This document shows positions 17,900 to 26,049 of a stretch of 64,000 bases of DNA, one piece after another. The stretch comes from an uncultured Aquimarina sp. GTDB lineage: Bacteria > Bacteroidota > Bacteroidia > Flavobacteriales > Flavobacteriaceae. Position numbers and translations under genes: made by a program. The stretch is taken from NCBI GenBank assembly GCA_947497175.1, contig CANMFM010000011.1, positions 1-64,000 of the forward strand, given 5' to 3'. Position 1 is the stretch's first letter, and every line of letters begins with the position of its first letter. The notes beneath the pieces were generated by a model. The model made no database searches and was not told where the DNA came from. It saw only the letters and a program-made list of their open reading frames with translations.

Positions 17900-18196
17900 T
17901 TACCAATCTGATAAACGTGTTTCATTTTTTTTTAAAGGCACGTTGAGGTAGATAGTGTCTATGGTTTTTGAAGTATGTATTGCGTTTTTACGAGCAGTAA
18001 ACTTTTTCTTATTTCTTTTAAGTTGTCTTTTTGTTTTTCTCCACTTTTTTTCAGTTAATAAAGACTTTTTTGGTTCTTTATTTAAGACGATTTCATGATT
18101 TGTAGTGCTATAGAGTTGATTGTCTGTATTGCTTTGACCTAAAGTAATAAAAGATATTAAAAATGTTACCAGTGTTATAGAAGTTTTCAATTTCAT
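17900..18196 (-). CDS. Small secreted basic protein, paralogue A of a tandem pair
   Basis: 98 residues with a signal peptide (1-20, ending ITLGQ). The mature protein is strongly basic. Its C-terminal half matches the neighbour at 18384-18749: KKWRKTKRQLKRNKKK, then IHTSKTIDTIYLNVP, then LSDW at the end. I do not recognise the family. The conserved block of about 45 residues suggests a binding or assembly role rather than catalysis, since no catalytic-looking residues are shared. The promoter carries an inverted repeat similar in position to that of paralogue B. Confidence 0.65.
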   Translation of the reverse strand: MKLKTSITLVTFLISFITLGQSNTDNQLYSTTNHEIVLNKEPKKSLLTEKKWRKTKRQLKRNKKKFTARKNAIHTSKTIDTIYLNVPLKKNETRLSDW

Positions 18197-18253
18197 TTTT
18201 TCAGTTTTTTTAGGATTAACACACCGGGATATACTGCTAAAGACAGGAAAGGT

Positions 18254-18283
18254 GTAACTAATTGATATATAGTTACAAAGATA
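18254..18283 (-). promoter_or_regulatory. Promoter with overlapping inverted repeat, paralogue A
   Basis: On the minus strand TATCTTTG (complement of 18276-18283) is an exact -7 box. An inverted repeat GTAACTA (18254-18260) / TAGTTAC (18270-18276) sits at the expected transcription start. The same 12 bases, ACAAAGATAGTG on the plus strand, recur at the promoter of paralogue B. Confidence 0.5.
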
Positions 18284-18383
18284 GTGTTGTTATTTTGATT
18301 TTGGTAGGGGAAAAACAATAGAAAAGCATGGGGTATTTTCCCCTGATAAATTCGTAAAACTGGATATTTAGATTCTTAATATT

Positions 18384-18749
18384 TTACCAGCCAGATAGAC
18401 TAGATTCTTTTGTGGGCCTGGGAACATTTAAATAGATGGTGTCTATTCTTTTTGTAGTATGAATTCCATCTTGAAGTTTTGAAATTCTCTTTTTACTCTT
18501 TTTAAGCTGATTTTTTATTTTTCTCCACTCTTTTTTACTATAGAATTGTTTGTCTTTTCGAGAAATATTTTCGATCGGAGATTTAAATACGAGTCTATCT
18601 ATTGTAGGAACCTCACCACCGCTATATCGTTCTTCCTGAATTTGATCATCAATAGTTTTTACAGAGGTTAAAGTACCCTTAAACTCTTGGCTAAATGAAG
18701 TTGCACAAACCCATATCAAAGAAAAAGTCATTAACAATTTTAATTTCAT
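18384..18749 (-). CDS. Small secreted basic protein, paralogue B of a tandem pair
   Basis: 121 residues with a signal peptide (1-20, ending TSFSQ). The C-terminal block KKEWRKIKNQLKKSKKR, IHTTKRIDTIYLNVP and terminal LSGW is shared with the gene at 17900-18196. The central 50 residues differ between the two and are longer here. A GGGG/CCCC hairpin (18330-18343) lies about 40 bases past the stop and may act as a terminator. The two genes look like a tandem duplication with separate promoters. Function unknown. Confidence 0.65.
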   Translation of the reverse strand: MKLKLLMTFSLIWVCATSFSQEFKGTLTSVKTIDDQIQEERYSGGEVPTIDRLVFKSPIENISRKDKQFYSKKEWRKIKNQLKKSKKRISKLQDGIHTTKRIDTIYLNVPRPTKESSLSGW

Positions 18750-18850
18750 TGCCCTAAATTTATATTACCTTTTTGTTTTTTACATTCAGCGTACATTACC
18801 AAATTACTTACCAGTATGTACGAATAAGTTTATAGTATTTTCCCAATTAA

Positions 18851-18879
18851 GATATTTAAAATATCAATAGACAAAGATA
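18851..18879 (-). promoter_or_regulatory. Promoter with overlapping inverted repeat, paralogue B
   Basis: TATCTTTG on the minus strand (complement of 18872-18879) is the -7 box. GATATTT-A-AAATATC (18851-18865) is a perfect 7-bp inverted repeat placed at and just after the expected transcription start, as at paralogue A. Confidence 0.5.
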
Positions 18880-18971
18880 GTGATATTCTTCCGGTTTGTT
18901 AATACGGAAAAACCACATTTTTTTCGAGTGTTTTTACAAAATCGATGAAGCACTATAAAACCAGACGTATG

Positions 18972-20228
18972 TTATATTTCAAAGGCTTTTTTGACAGCTT
19001 CAACATAGTCTAATTTTTCCCATGTAAACAACTCAACTTCCTTTTCAATTTTACCAGAATAAGGGCTTTCAAAGACTTTAGTAATCACCTTTGGTTCTTT
19101 ACCCATATGTCCATAAGCTGCAGTCTCTTGATATATTGGGTTACGAAGTTTAAGACGACTTTCTATTGCGGCAGGGCGCATATCAAAAATGTCACTTACT
19201 TTTTTAGCAATTTCACCATCGGTTAGACCCAATGTGCTACTTCCATAGGTGTCAACAAAAATTGAAGTAGGTTCTACGACACCAATGGCATAGGATACCT
19301 GGACTAAAACTTCACTAGCTACCCCTGCAGCAACAAGATTTTTTGCAATATGTCTGGAGGCATATGCTGCAGATCTGTCTACTTTGCTAGGATCTTTACC
19401 AGAAAACGCTCCACCACCATGAGCTCCTTTTCCACCGTAGGTATCTACAATAATTTTTCTACCCGTTAAACCGGTATCTCCATGAGGACCTCCAATTACA
19501 AATTTGCCAGTTGGATTAATATGGTACTCAATTTTATCATTAAACAATTGCTGAACATACTCTGGTAATTGAGCAATGACTCTTGGTATTAATATCGAAA
19601 TAACGTCATTTTTAATTTTTGACAACATACTATCGTCGTTCTTATCAAAATCATCATGTTGCGTTGATACTACTATGGCAACAATACGTTGTGGGACATT
19701 TTCATCACTGTACTCTATAGTAACCTGACTTTTTGAGTCAGGACGTAGATAAGGTATTTCTGTACCTTCTCTTCTTAATTTTGCTAATTCGATCAGAATT
19801 TTATGAGAAATATCAAGTGCTAAAGGCATATAATTAGCTGTTTCTTTGGTAGCATAACCAAACATCATCCCTTGATCTCCTGCGCCTTGCTCTTCTTTAG
19901 TCTCCCGATCAACTCCCTGATTAATATCCTGTGATTGCTCATGAATTAATGAAATCACTCCACAAGAATCTCCACTAAATTGATAGGCACCTTTGGTATA
20001 TCCTATTTTATTGATTACTTCTCTGGCAATTTGTTGTACATCCAGATATGTTTTAGACTTTACCTCGCCAGCCAAAACTACCTGACCAGTAGTAACTAAA
20101 GTTTCGCATGCTACTTTCGAGTTTTCATCAAATGCCAAGAAGTTGTCTAATAATGCATCACTAATTTGATCTGCAACTTTGTCTGGGTGTCCTTCTGATA
20201 CACTTTCAGAAGTAAATAAATAAGCCAT
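18972..20228 (-). CDS. metK: S-adenosylmethionine synthetase
   Basis: 418-residue cytoplasmic enzyme making SAM from methionine and ATP. Signature stretches are [18 protein letters not shown] near the N-terminus, [12 protein letters not shown] (the methionine/ATP loop), [20 protein letters not shown] and [19 protein letters not shown]. Length fits the family, slightly above the 384 of E. coli. It is divergent from the metY operon. Its own promoter region has no S-box although the two other methionine operons in the window do. Confidence 0.97.
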   Translation of the reverse strand: MAYLFTSESVSEGHPDKVADQISDALLDNFLAFDENSKVACETLVTTGQVVLAGEVKSKTYLDVQQIAREVINKIGYTKGAYQFSGDSCGVISLIHEQSQDINQGVDRETKEEQGAGDQGMMFGYATKETANYMPLALDISHKILIELAKLRREGTEIPYLRPDSKSQVTIEYSDENVPQRIVAIVVSTQHDDFDKNDDSMLSKIKNDVISILIPRVIAQLPEYVQQLFNDKIEYHINPTGKFVIGGPHGDTGLTGRKIIVDTYGGKGAHGGGAFSGKDPSKVDRSAAYASRHIAKNLVAAGVASEVLVQVSYAIGVVEPTSIFVDTYGSSTLGLTDGEIAKKVSDIFDMRPAAIESRLKLRNPIYQETAAYGHMGKEPKVITKVFESPYSGKIEKEVELFTWEKLDYVEAVKKAFEI

Positions 20229-20381
20229 TCTTTTTTGTTTTGTTTTGAGTACTATTTTGGACAGAATTGCAATGCGAAGCTATTGGTAAAATAATGTATC
20301 AAGCGCTTTAGCATTTTTAGATACTGTATGTCAGTATATTGGGTTGCAATCGGTCAAATCTATCCCTTAAAAATATTTCGG

Positions 20382-20409
20382 CAAAGGTAAAAAAAATGAT
20401 CACATTCAA
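20382..20409 (-). promoter_or_regulatory. Predicted metK promoter
   Basis: On the minus strand, TTG (complement of 20407-20409), a 17-base spacer and TACCTTTG (complement of 20382-20389) fit the Bacteroidota consensus exactly. It implies a leader of about 145 bases before the metK ATG, containing the hairpin ATACTG/CAGTAT (20321-20337). Confidence 0.6.
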
Positions 20410-20519
20410 AAGGATTTAACAAAGGATTAATTTCTCTTGATTTTAAAAGCTTTTTTGCGATCCTATTTTAGTTACAAAATATTTTTTGGAGAAAAATGAT
20501 GCAGTTTCAAAATTATTAC

Positions 20520-20527
20520 TAGTTTTG
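20520..20527 (+). promoter_or_regulatory. Predicted promoter (-7 box) of the metY operon
   Basis: TAGTTTTG is an exact TAnnTTTG match, 29 bases upstream of the S-box. No well-spaced TTG was found. Confidence 0.45.
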
Positions 20528-20555
20528 CTTATAAGTTTCTTATACATAGTAGTAA

Positions 20556-20660
20556 GTTATTAAGAAAGGTGGAGGGAATAGACCCGTTGAAACCTTAGCA
20601 ACCCTTTAAATTTTTAAAGAAGGTGCTACATTCTATCTCAATTTTTTGGGAAAAGATAAC
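20556..20660 (+). promoter_or_regulatory. SAM-I (S-box) riboswitch ahead of metY
   Basis: The core reads AAGGTGGAGGGAATAGACC, CCGTTGAAACC, TTAGCAACCC, then AAGAAGGTGCTACATTCTATC, matching the S-box consensus (GGUGGAGGGA, GAUGAAACC, GCAACC, GGUGCUA). GTTAT (20556-20560) and ATAAC (20656-20660) close stem P1. The P3 arms CTTTAA/TTAAAG are visible. The kink-turn GAUGA reads GTTGA here. The gene starts 126 bases later. SAM binding should reduce expression of the downstream methionine operon. The expression platform is not obvious: a weak hairpin near 20718-20745 is the only candidate. Confidence 0.93.
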
Positions 20661-20786
20661 TCGATGCAATTACTTTATCTCAAGTATTTGTTTTTCCTTT
20701 CTTTTTAATTTTTCTATTACATACACGCATTAAGGTGTTTTATGTATTTGAGTTTTATCAAATTATAAAATTTAAATTGGAAAATT

Positions 20787-22073
20787 ATGAGCGCACAAAA
20801 ATTTGCAACCGAAGCTTTACATGCCGGTCACGACGTAACCATAAATGGAGGAACAAGAGCGGTTCCTATCTATCAAACGACATCCTATGTTTTTGATAAT
20901 GCAGACCATGCTGCAAATCTGTTTAATCTTTCTGAAACAGGGTTTATTTATACAAGATTAAACAATCCAACCAATGATATTTTAGAACAACGGTTAGCAG
21001 CGTTAGAAGGTGGTATTGCGGGAGTAGTCACGGCCTCGGGAACTGCGGCAATTAATACGACATTGCTAACCTTGTTAAAAGCTGGAGATCATATTGTTGC
21101 TTCTAGTAGCCTGTATGGAGGGACATATAATCTTTTAAATGTTACCTTACCCAGATTTGGGATTACTACCACTTTTGTGGACCCTTCTGATGCTAATAGT
21201 TTCGAGAACGCGATACAAGAAAATACACGAGCATTTTTTGTCGAATCTTTAGGGAATCCAAAGCTTGATGTTCTGGATTTAAAAACAATTTCGATAGTAG
21301 CCCAAGAGCATAATGTGCCCTTGATAGTTGATAATACAGTGGCTACACCTGCATTATTAAACCCAATTGAATATGGTGCTAATATTGTTATTCATTCTCT
21401 TACAAAATACATCAGTGGTAATGGGACATCTCTAGGAGGGGCTATTATAGATGCTGGTACTTTTGATTGGTCAAGTGGAAAATTTCCTGAATTTACAGAG
21501 CCATCACCAGGATATCATGGATTGGTATATCATGATGCACTAGGCCCTGCCGCCTTTATTGCAAAGGTAAGAATAGAAGGATTGCGAGATCATGGAGCTG
21601 CCTTGAGTCCGTTTAATGCATTTCAAATTTTACAAGGGCTGGAAACCTTAGAAATAAGGATTAAAAAGCATAGCGAAAATGCCTTAGCATTAGCAAAATG
21701 GCTTCAAAAACAAAACGAAGTATCTTGGGTAAAATATCCTGGCCTGGAAAATGACTCGTATCATAAATTGGCACAAGAGTATCTTCCTAAAGGACAAAGT
21801 GGTATTATTACATTTGGTGTCGAGGGTGGTTTTGATGCTGCAAAAACAGTAGCCAACGAAACTAAAATTTTCTCATTATTGGCAAATATCGGAGATTCAA
21901 AATCTTTAATAATTCATCCGGCAAGTACCACGCATCAACAGCTAAATCAGGAACAACAAGAGTCAACCGGAGTAACTCAGGATCTTATAAGACTTTCTGT
22001 AGGTCTTGAAGATTTAGAAGACCTAAAAGCTGATCTCAAAGTGGCGTTCGCTAAAATAAAACAAACCGCTTAA
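20787..22073 (+). CDS. metY: O-acetylhomoserine sulfhydrylase (homocysteine synthase)
   Basis: 428-residue PLP enzyme of the Cys/Met metabolism family. It joins sulfide to O-acetylhomoserine to give homocysteine. The PLP lysine is Lys207 in HSLTKYISGNGTSLGG. The long insertion after it (DWSSGKFPEFTEPSPGYHG) is typical of MetY rather than of cystathionine gamma-synthases. First gene of the S-box operon. metX, which makes its substrate, follows 20 bases later, so the chemistry is consistent with the gene order. Confidence 0.93.
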   Translation: MSAQKFATEALHAGHDVTINGGTRAVPIYQTTSYVFDNADHAANLFNLSETGFIYTRLNNPTNDILEQRLAALEGGIAGVVTASGTAAINTTLLTLLKAGDHIVASSSLYGGTYNLLNVTLPRFGITTTFVDPSDANSFENAIQENTRAFFVESLGNPKLDVLDLKTISIVAQEHNVPLIVDNTVATPALLNPIEYGANIVIHSLTKYISGNGTSLGGAIIDAGTFDWSSGKFPEFTEPSPGYHGLVYHDALGPAAFIAKVRIEGLRDHGAALSPFNAFQILQGLETLEIRIKKHSENALALAKWLQKQNEVSWVKYPGLENDSYHKLAQEYLPKGQSGIITFGVEGGFDAAKTVANETKIFSLLANIGDSKSLIIHPASTTHQQLNQEQQESTGVTQDLIRLSVGLEDLEDLKADLKVAFAKIKQTA

Positions 22074-22093
22074 ATAACTTTTGATTTCAATCC

Positions 22094-23056
22094 ATGCTTC
22101 AAAAACTAGAGATCCTAAACTACAATACGACAAAAAATAAGCGTATTGATAAGATTACATTAACCTACGAGGTTTTTGGTAGGCCTATGCATTCCGCACC
22201 TGTAGTGTTGGTTAATCATGCACTTACCGGTAACTCAACGGTATGTGGTGATCATGGCTGGTGGAATGGCTTAATAGGCAAAGGCAAATGTATTGATACT
22301 AATGTATATACCATAATGTCGTTTAATATTCCCGGAAATGGATATAATCACAATGATGAGTATCTATATCATGATTATAAAATATTTAATGCCAGGGATA
22401 TCGCAGCTATTTTTGCTAAAGGATTACAGCTACTTGAGATCAACTCATTACATGCCGTTATTGGTGGGTCTGTAGGAGGTGGCATAGCTTGGGAGTTAGC
22501 AGCTCTTAAGCCTAAGTTGATTAAAAACCTAATACCTGTTGCCACGGATTGGAAGTCTTCAGATTGGTTAAGAGCTAATTGTCTGGTACAAGAACAAATT
22601 TTACTCAATTCTCATAATCCTGTACATGACGCAAGACTGCATGCCATGTTGATATATAGATCTCCAAATTCATTGAAACAAAAGTTTAATCGTACATATA
22701 ATGTTGAAAAGAACGTGTTTAATATCGAAAGTTGGTTATTACATCATGGCAAAAAGTTAGATGATAGATTTACGTTGCCTGCGTATAAACAATTAAATCA
22801 TATACTAGCCAATATTGATATTGTAAGTGGAAGAGACGGTTTTTTAGAGGTGATAAAACCTATCGAATCAAAAATTTTTATCGTAAGTGTGGATTCTGAT
22901 ATGTTTTTTACACTAGATGAAGACCTGATCACATATCAGGAAATAAAAAAGGTAAAACAAACAGTTGAACATCGAATTATTAACTCCATTCATGGTCATG
23001 ATGCTTTTTTGATAGAATTTGAGCAATTAAGTGGGCTGTTAGCAGATGTTTTTTAA
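22094..23056 (+). CDS. metX: Homoserine O-acetyltransferase-like alpha/beta hydrolase
   Basis: 320 residues, a little shorter than the usual 340-380. It should transfer acetyl from acetyl-CoA to homoserine. The alpha/beta hydrolase motifs are NHALTGNS (oxyanion region, 41-48), the nucleophile elbow GGSVGGG (Ser126; most MetX have GGSMGG) and the C-terminal HGHDAFL with the catalytic His, characteristic of MetX. The position between metY and thrA (homoserine supplier) supports the assignment. Acetyl rather than succinyl as donor is inferred from the family. Confidence 0.88.
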   Translation: MLQKLEILNYNTTKNKRIDKITLTYEVFGRPMHSAPVVLVNHALTGNSTVCGDHGWWNGLIGKGKCIDTNVYTIMSFNIPGNGYNHNDEYLYHDYKIFNARDIAAIFAKGLQLLEINSLHAVIGGSVGGGIAWELAALKPKLIKNLIPVATDWKSSDWLRANCLVQEQILLNSHNPVHDARLHAMLIYRSPNSLKQKFNRTYNVEKNVFNIESWLLHHGKKLDDRFTLPAYKQLNHILANIDIVSGRDGFLEVIKPIESKIFIVSVDSDMFFTLDEDLITYQEIKKVKQTVEHRIINSIHGHDAFLIEFEQLSGLLADVF

Positions 23057-23067
23057 AAAAAGTGAAA

Positions 23068-25488
23068 ATGAAAATTTTAAAATTTGGAGGTACATCATTG
23101 GCCAACGGAAAAGGAATCAACACTGTTGTTGATATAATTGAGGGCAAAGTCAAAAATGGCGAAAAGATCACTGTTGTTTTATCGGCCAGAGGAAACGCTA
23201 CTGATGAGCTTGAGGAAATTCTGAAAAAAGCTTCTAAAAATGAAGACTATCAACATCAGTTAGATGCTTTTAAGAGATATCAATTAGGGACTTTTGATAA
23301 CATTGATTTTACTGAAGAGTTTAAAACTTTGGATAAACTTTTCTCTGGAGTTTCTTTACTTGGTGATTATAGTAAAAGAATTAACGATCTTATTTTGTCT
23401 CAAGGAGAAGTCATTTCGGCAAAACTAGTCACTCAAATTTTAAAAGACCGGGGGATTAATGCTAATTTTACAGATAGCAGAACTTTAATTGTTACTGATG
23501 CGCAATTTGGAGATGCGCAACCACTTGATCAGGTGTCTAAAGAGAATGTTATCAAACATTTTTCAAAGCACAATGGTTCTACCGTTAATATAGTTACTGG
23601 TTTTATTGCTGCCAATGTTAAAAATGAAACCACAACCCTGGGAAGAAATGGAAGTAATTACACGGCATCTTTGTTAGCCAATTATCTTGAAGCAGAAGAG
23701 CTACAGAATTTTACACACGTTAATGGGATTTACACCGCAAATCCAGATTTAGTGCCAGAAGCTAAAAAGATTGAAAAATTATCTTTTAAAGAGGCTAATG
23801 AATTAGCATATTTTGGAGTCAACATTTTACATGCTAAAACTATTATCCCTTTAATTGAAAAAAATATTCCGTTAAGGATATTAAATACATTTAATCATAC
23901 CAATGAAGGAACACTGATTACTGCCGAAACAAACGAGAAAGGTATCAAATCGTTATCCGTTCTAGAGCATGTAGCTTTAATTAATTTAGAGGGTAGAGGT
24001 CTTTTGGGCAGAGTAGGAGTTGATGCACGTATTTTTAGAGTGTTGGCGCATAAGAATATTAGTGTAAGCATAATTTCTCAAGGTTCTTCAGAGCGAGGAA
24101 TCGGACTAGTGGTGGATGCTTCTAAGGCTGTAGAGGCAAAAAATGCTCTTGAACAGGAGTTTGAGGCAGATGTTCAGAAGAAAGATGTTAGCGCCATTAC
24201 TATCGAAGAAAATGTATCTGTAATTTCGATTATTGGTCAGGATCTCAGCACCTTTCATAAGCCTTACAATGCTTTGATCAGGAATCAGATAGTTCCGCTG
24301 CTGTTTAATAATACAGTAAGTGGTGCAACAGTGAGTTTGGTTGTAAAGAAAGAGCAATTACATAGGGCGCTTAATGTAATTCATGGTGAGATTTTTGAAA
24401 TTTCAAAAAAAATTAATATTGTAGTTTTTGGTCATGGACTTGTTGGCGGAACTTTGATTGATCAGATATTAAACTCGGTACATCAAATCGAAAAACGAAA
24501 GAAAATAAAATTGAACATTTTTGCAGTAGCAAACTCGAGAAAGGTGCTTTTGGATAAAAATGGAATTGATCATCGCTGGAAGGATGAAATTAGTACAGAG
24601 GGTATTGGGTATGAGATAGAGGACATTATAGAATTTGCTGATAAAAATCACCTGGAAAATTTAATTGCGATCGATAATACAGCAAGCAAAATATTTACCA
24701 AAAATTATATAAAGTTGGTGGATCATGGGTTTGATTTGGTGTCTTCAAATAAAATTGCAAATACCCTTAGTTTTACATTTTATAAAGAATTGAGGTCCAG
24801 GCTCGAAAAAAGTCAAAAACAGTATTTATATGAAACAAATGTCGGAGCCGGATTGCCACTAATAGATACTCTCAAATTGCTCCATTTGTCTGGAGAAAAT
24901 ATAACCCGTATCAAAGGTGTGTTTTCGGGATCTTTGAGTTATCTTTTTAATACATTTTCTGAAGAAAAAAGGCTATTTAGTGAGGTTCTAAAGGAAGCGA
25001 TTGATAAGGGGTATACAGAACCAGATCCTAGAGAGGATTTGTGCGGCAATGATGTGGCAAGAAAATTATTGATTCTGGCTAGAGAGCTGGATTTAAAAAA
25101 TGAGCTCGAAGACATTGATATCCATAACTTAATTCCTAATGATTTAAGAAAAGGATCTGCCGAGCAGTTTTTGGATAGACTACATGAGCTAGATATAGTA
25201 TATCAAAAAGTTAAAGAAGAACAAAAGCCTAATCATGTATTGCGATATATTGGTGATCTTTGGGGGGATTTATTTCAGGAAAAAGGAAATTTAGATGTAA
25301 AACTGGTTTCTGTTCCACAAAATAGCGCGTTAGGACAAGTAAAAGGTTCCGACTCTATATTCGAGATTTATACAGAATCCTATGGAGACCAACCTCTAGT
25401 TATTCAGGGAGCAGGAGCAGGAGCTGCAGTTACCGCAAGAGGAGTTTTTGGAGATGTACTGCGATTGGCCGATAAAGTAAGTAATTAA
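23068..25488 (+). CDS. thrA: Bifunctional aspartate kinase / homoserine dehydrogenase
   Basis: 806 residues from ATG 23068; a GTG six bases earlier is in frame but the aspartokinase family begins MKILKFGGTS. The N-terminal kinase (about 1-290, with KFGGTSLA and GRNGSNYTASLL) phosphorylates aspartate. ACT-type regulatory segments follow (about 300-455). The C-terminal dehydrogenase has VVFGHGLVGGTL as the NAD(P) loop and GYTEPDPREDLCGNDVARK as its active-site block. It supplies homoserine to MetX. Lying behind an S-box suggests that methionine/SAM controls this isozyme. Confidence 0.95.
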   Translation: MKILKFGGTSLANGKGINTVVDIIEGKVKNGEKITVVLSARGNATDELEEILKKASKNEDYQHQLDAFKRYQLGTFDNIDFTEEFKTLDKLFSGVSLLGDYSKRINDLILSQGEVISAKLVTQILKDRGINANFTDSRTLIVTDAQFGDAQPLDQVSKENVIKHFSKHNGSTVNIVTGFIAANVKNETTTLGRNGSNYTASLLANYLEAEELQNFTHVNGIYTANPDLVPEAKKIEKLSFKEANELAYFGVNILHAKTIIPLIEKNIPLRILNTFNHTNEGTLITAETNEKGIKSLSVLEHVALINLEGRGLLGRVGVDARIFRVLAHKNISVSIISQGSSERGIGLVVDASKAVEAKNALEQEFEADVQKKDVSAITIEENVSVISIIGQDLSTFHKPYNALIRNQIVPLLFNNTVSGATVSLVVKKEQLHRALNVIHGEIFEISKKINIVVFGHGLVGGTLIDQILNSVHQIEKRKKIKLNIFAVANSRKVLLDKNGIDHRWKDEISTEGIGYEIEDIIEFADKNHLENLIAIDNTASKIFTKNYIKLVDHGFDLVSSNKIANTLSFTFYKELRSRLEKSQKQYLYETNVGAGLPLIDTLKLLHLSGENITRIKGVFSGSLSYLFNTFSEEKRLFSEVLKEAIDKGYTEPDPREDLCGNDVARKLLILARELDLKNELEDIDIHNLIPNDLRKGSAEQFLDRLHELDIVYQKVKEEQKPNHVLRYIGDLWGDLFQEKGNLDVKLVSVPQNSALGQVKGSDSIFEIYTESYGDQPLVIQGAGAGAAVTARGVFGDVLRLADKVSN

Positions 25489-25489
25489 T

Positions 25490-25609
25490 GCGTTAGGGAT
25501 TGAAACGGCATCCTTTTTTAATCTACAAAGGCCTTTGAGATTGCCAACAAAAAGATAGATTAAAAAAGATAGAGTTGAAAGCCCGGCCTTGATCAAATCA
25601 AGGGAACGC
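25490..25609 (+). ncRNA. Candidate structured RNA inside the methionine operon
   Basis: 120 bases fold into a three-way junction by eye: closing stem GCGTT (25490-25494)/AACGC (25605-25609), hairpin 1 with a perfect 12-bp stem TTTTTTAATCTA (25514-25525)/TAGATTAAAAAA (25556-25567), and hairpin 2 CCTTGAT (25587-25593)/ATCAAGG (25597-25603). The unpaired strands carry AGGGATTGAAACGGCATCC and AGAGTTGAAAGCCCGG, which I recall from intergenic regions of other flavobacteria. The Rfam flavo-1 motif is one possible identity, not verified. It starts 2 bases after the thrA stop and ends 14 bases before the osmC start. Confidence 0.6.
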
Positions 25610-25623
25610 CCAAATAAATAAAG

Positions 25624-26049
25624 ATGAAAATAGAACTAAAAAGAATAGATAATGATTATCATTTTGAATTAAAAAATGAGAGAGGACATATTACGCATAT
25701 AGATAGTAAAGCCGAGGTAGGAGGTCATGATCTGGCTCCAAGTCCGATGGAGTATGTTTTAATGGGAGTGGCAGGATGCAGTGCGATAGATGTAATTTCT
25801 ATTCTTAAAAAACAGCGACAAGTAATTACAGACTACAGCGCCGAGGTTGACGGAACCAGAGTAGAGAAAGATGGGGCAAAACCATTTAAAGAAATCGATG
25901 TTACGGTATACCTTGAAGGTGAAATAGCTCCCGAAAAAGCTAAAAGGGCAGCGCAATTATCATTCGAAAAATACTGTTCTGTGTCTAAAACCTTAGAACC
26001 GACAGCCAAAGTAACATATAGAGTAGTGGTTAATAATGTAGAAGTATGA
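25624..26049 (+). CDS. OsmC family protein (organic hydroperoxide reductase-like)
   Basis: 141-residue OsmC/Ohr-fold protein. Both redox cysteines are present, Cys52 in GVAGCSAIDV and Cys118 in FEKYCSVSKTL, so thiol peroxidase activity is plausible. Family members reduce organic hydroperoxides or handle reactive sulfur. Its stop overlaps the metZ start by 4 bases, giving tight translational coupling. Its place among sulfur genes hints at a role in persulfide or sulfide handling, which is inference. Confidence 0.88.
   Translation: MKIELKRIDNDYHFELKNERGHITHIDSKAEVGGHDLAPSPMEYVLMGVAGCSAIDVISILKKQRQVITDYSAEVDGTRVEKDGAKPFKEIDVTVYLEGEIAPEKAKRAAQLSFEKYCSVSKTLEPTAKVTYRVVVNNVEV

Noticed and set aside
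20301..20308. AAGCGCTT palindrome in the metK leader as an operator
   Set aside because: Short and inside the transcribed leader; more likely part of RNA folding or chance.
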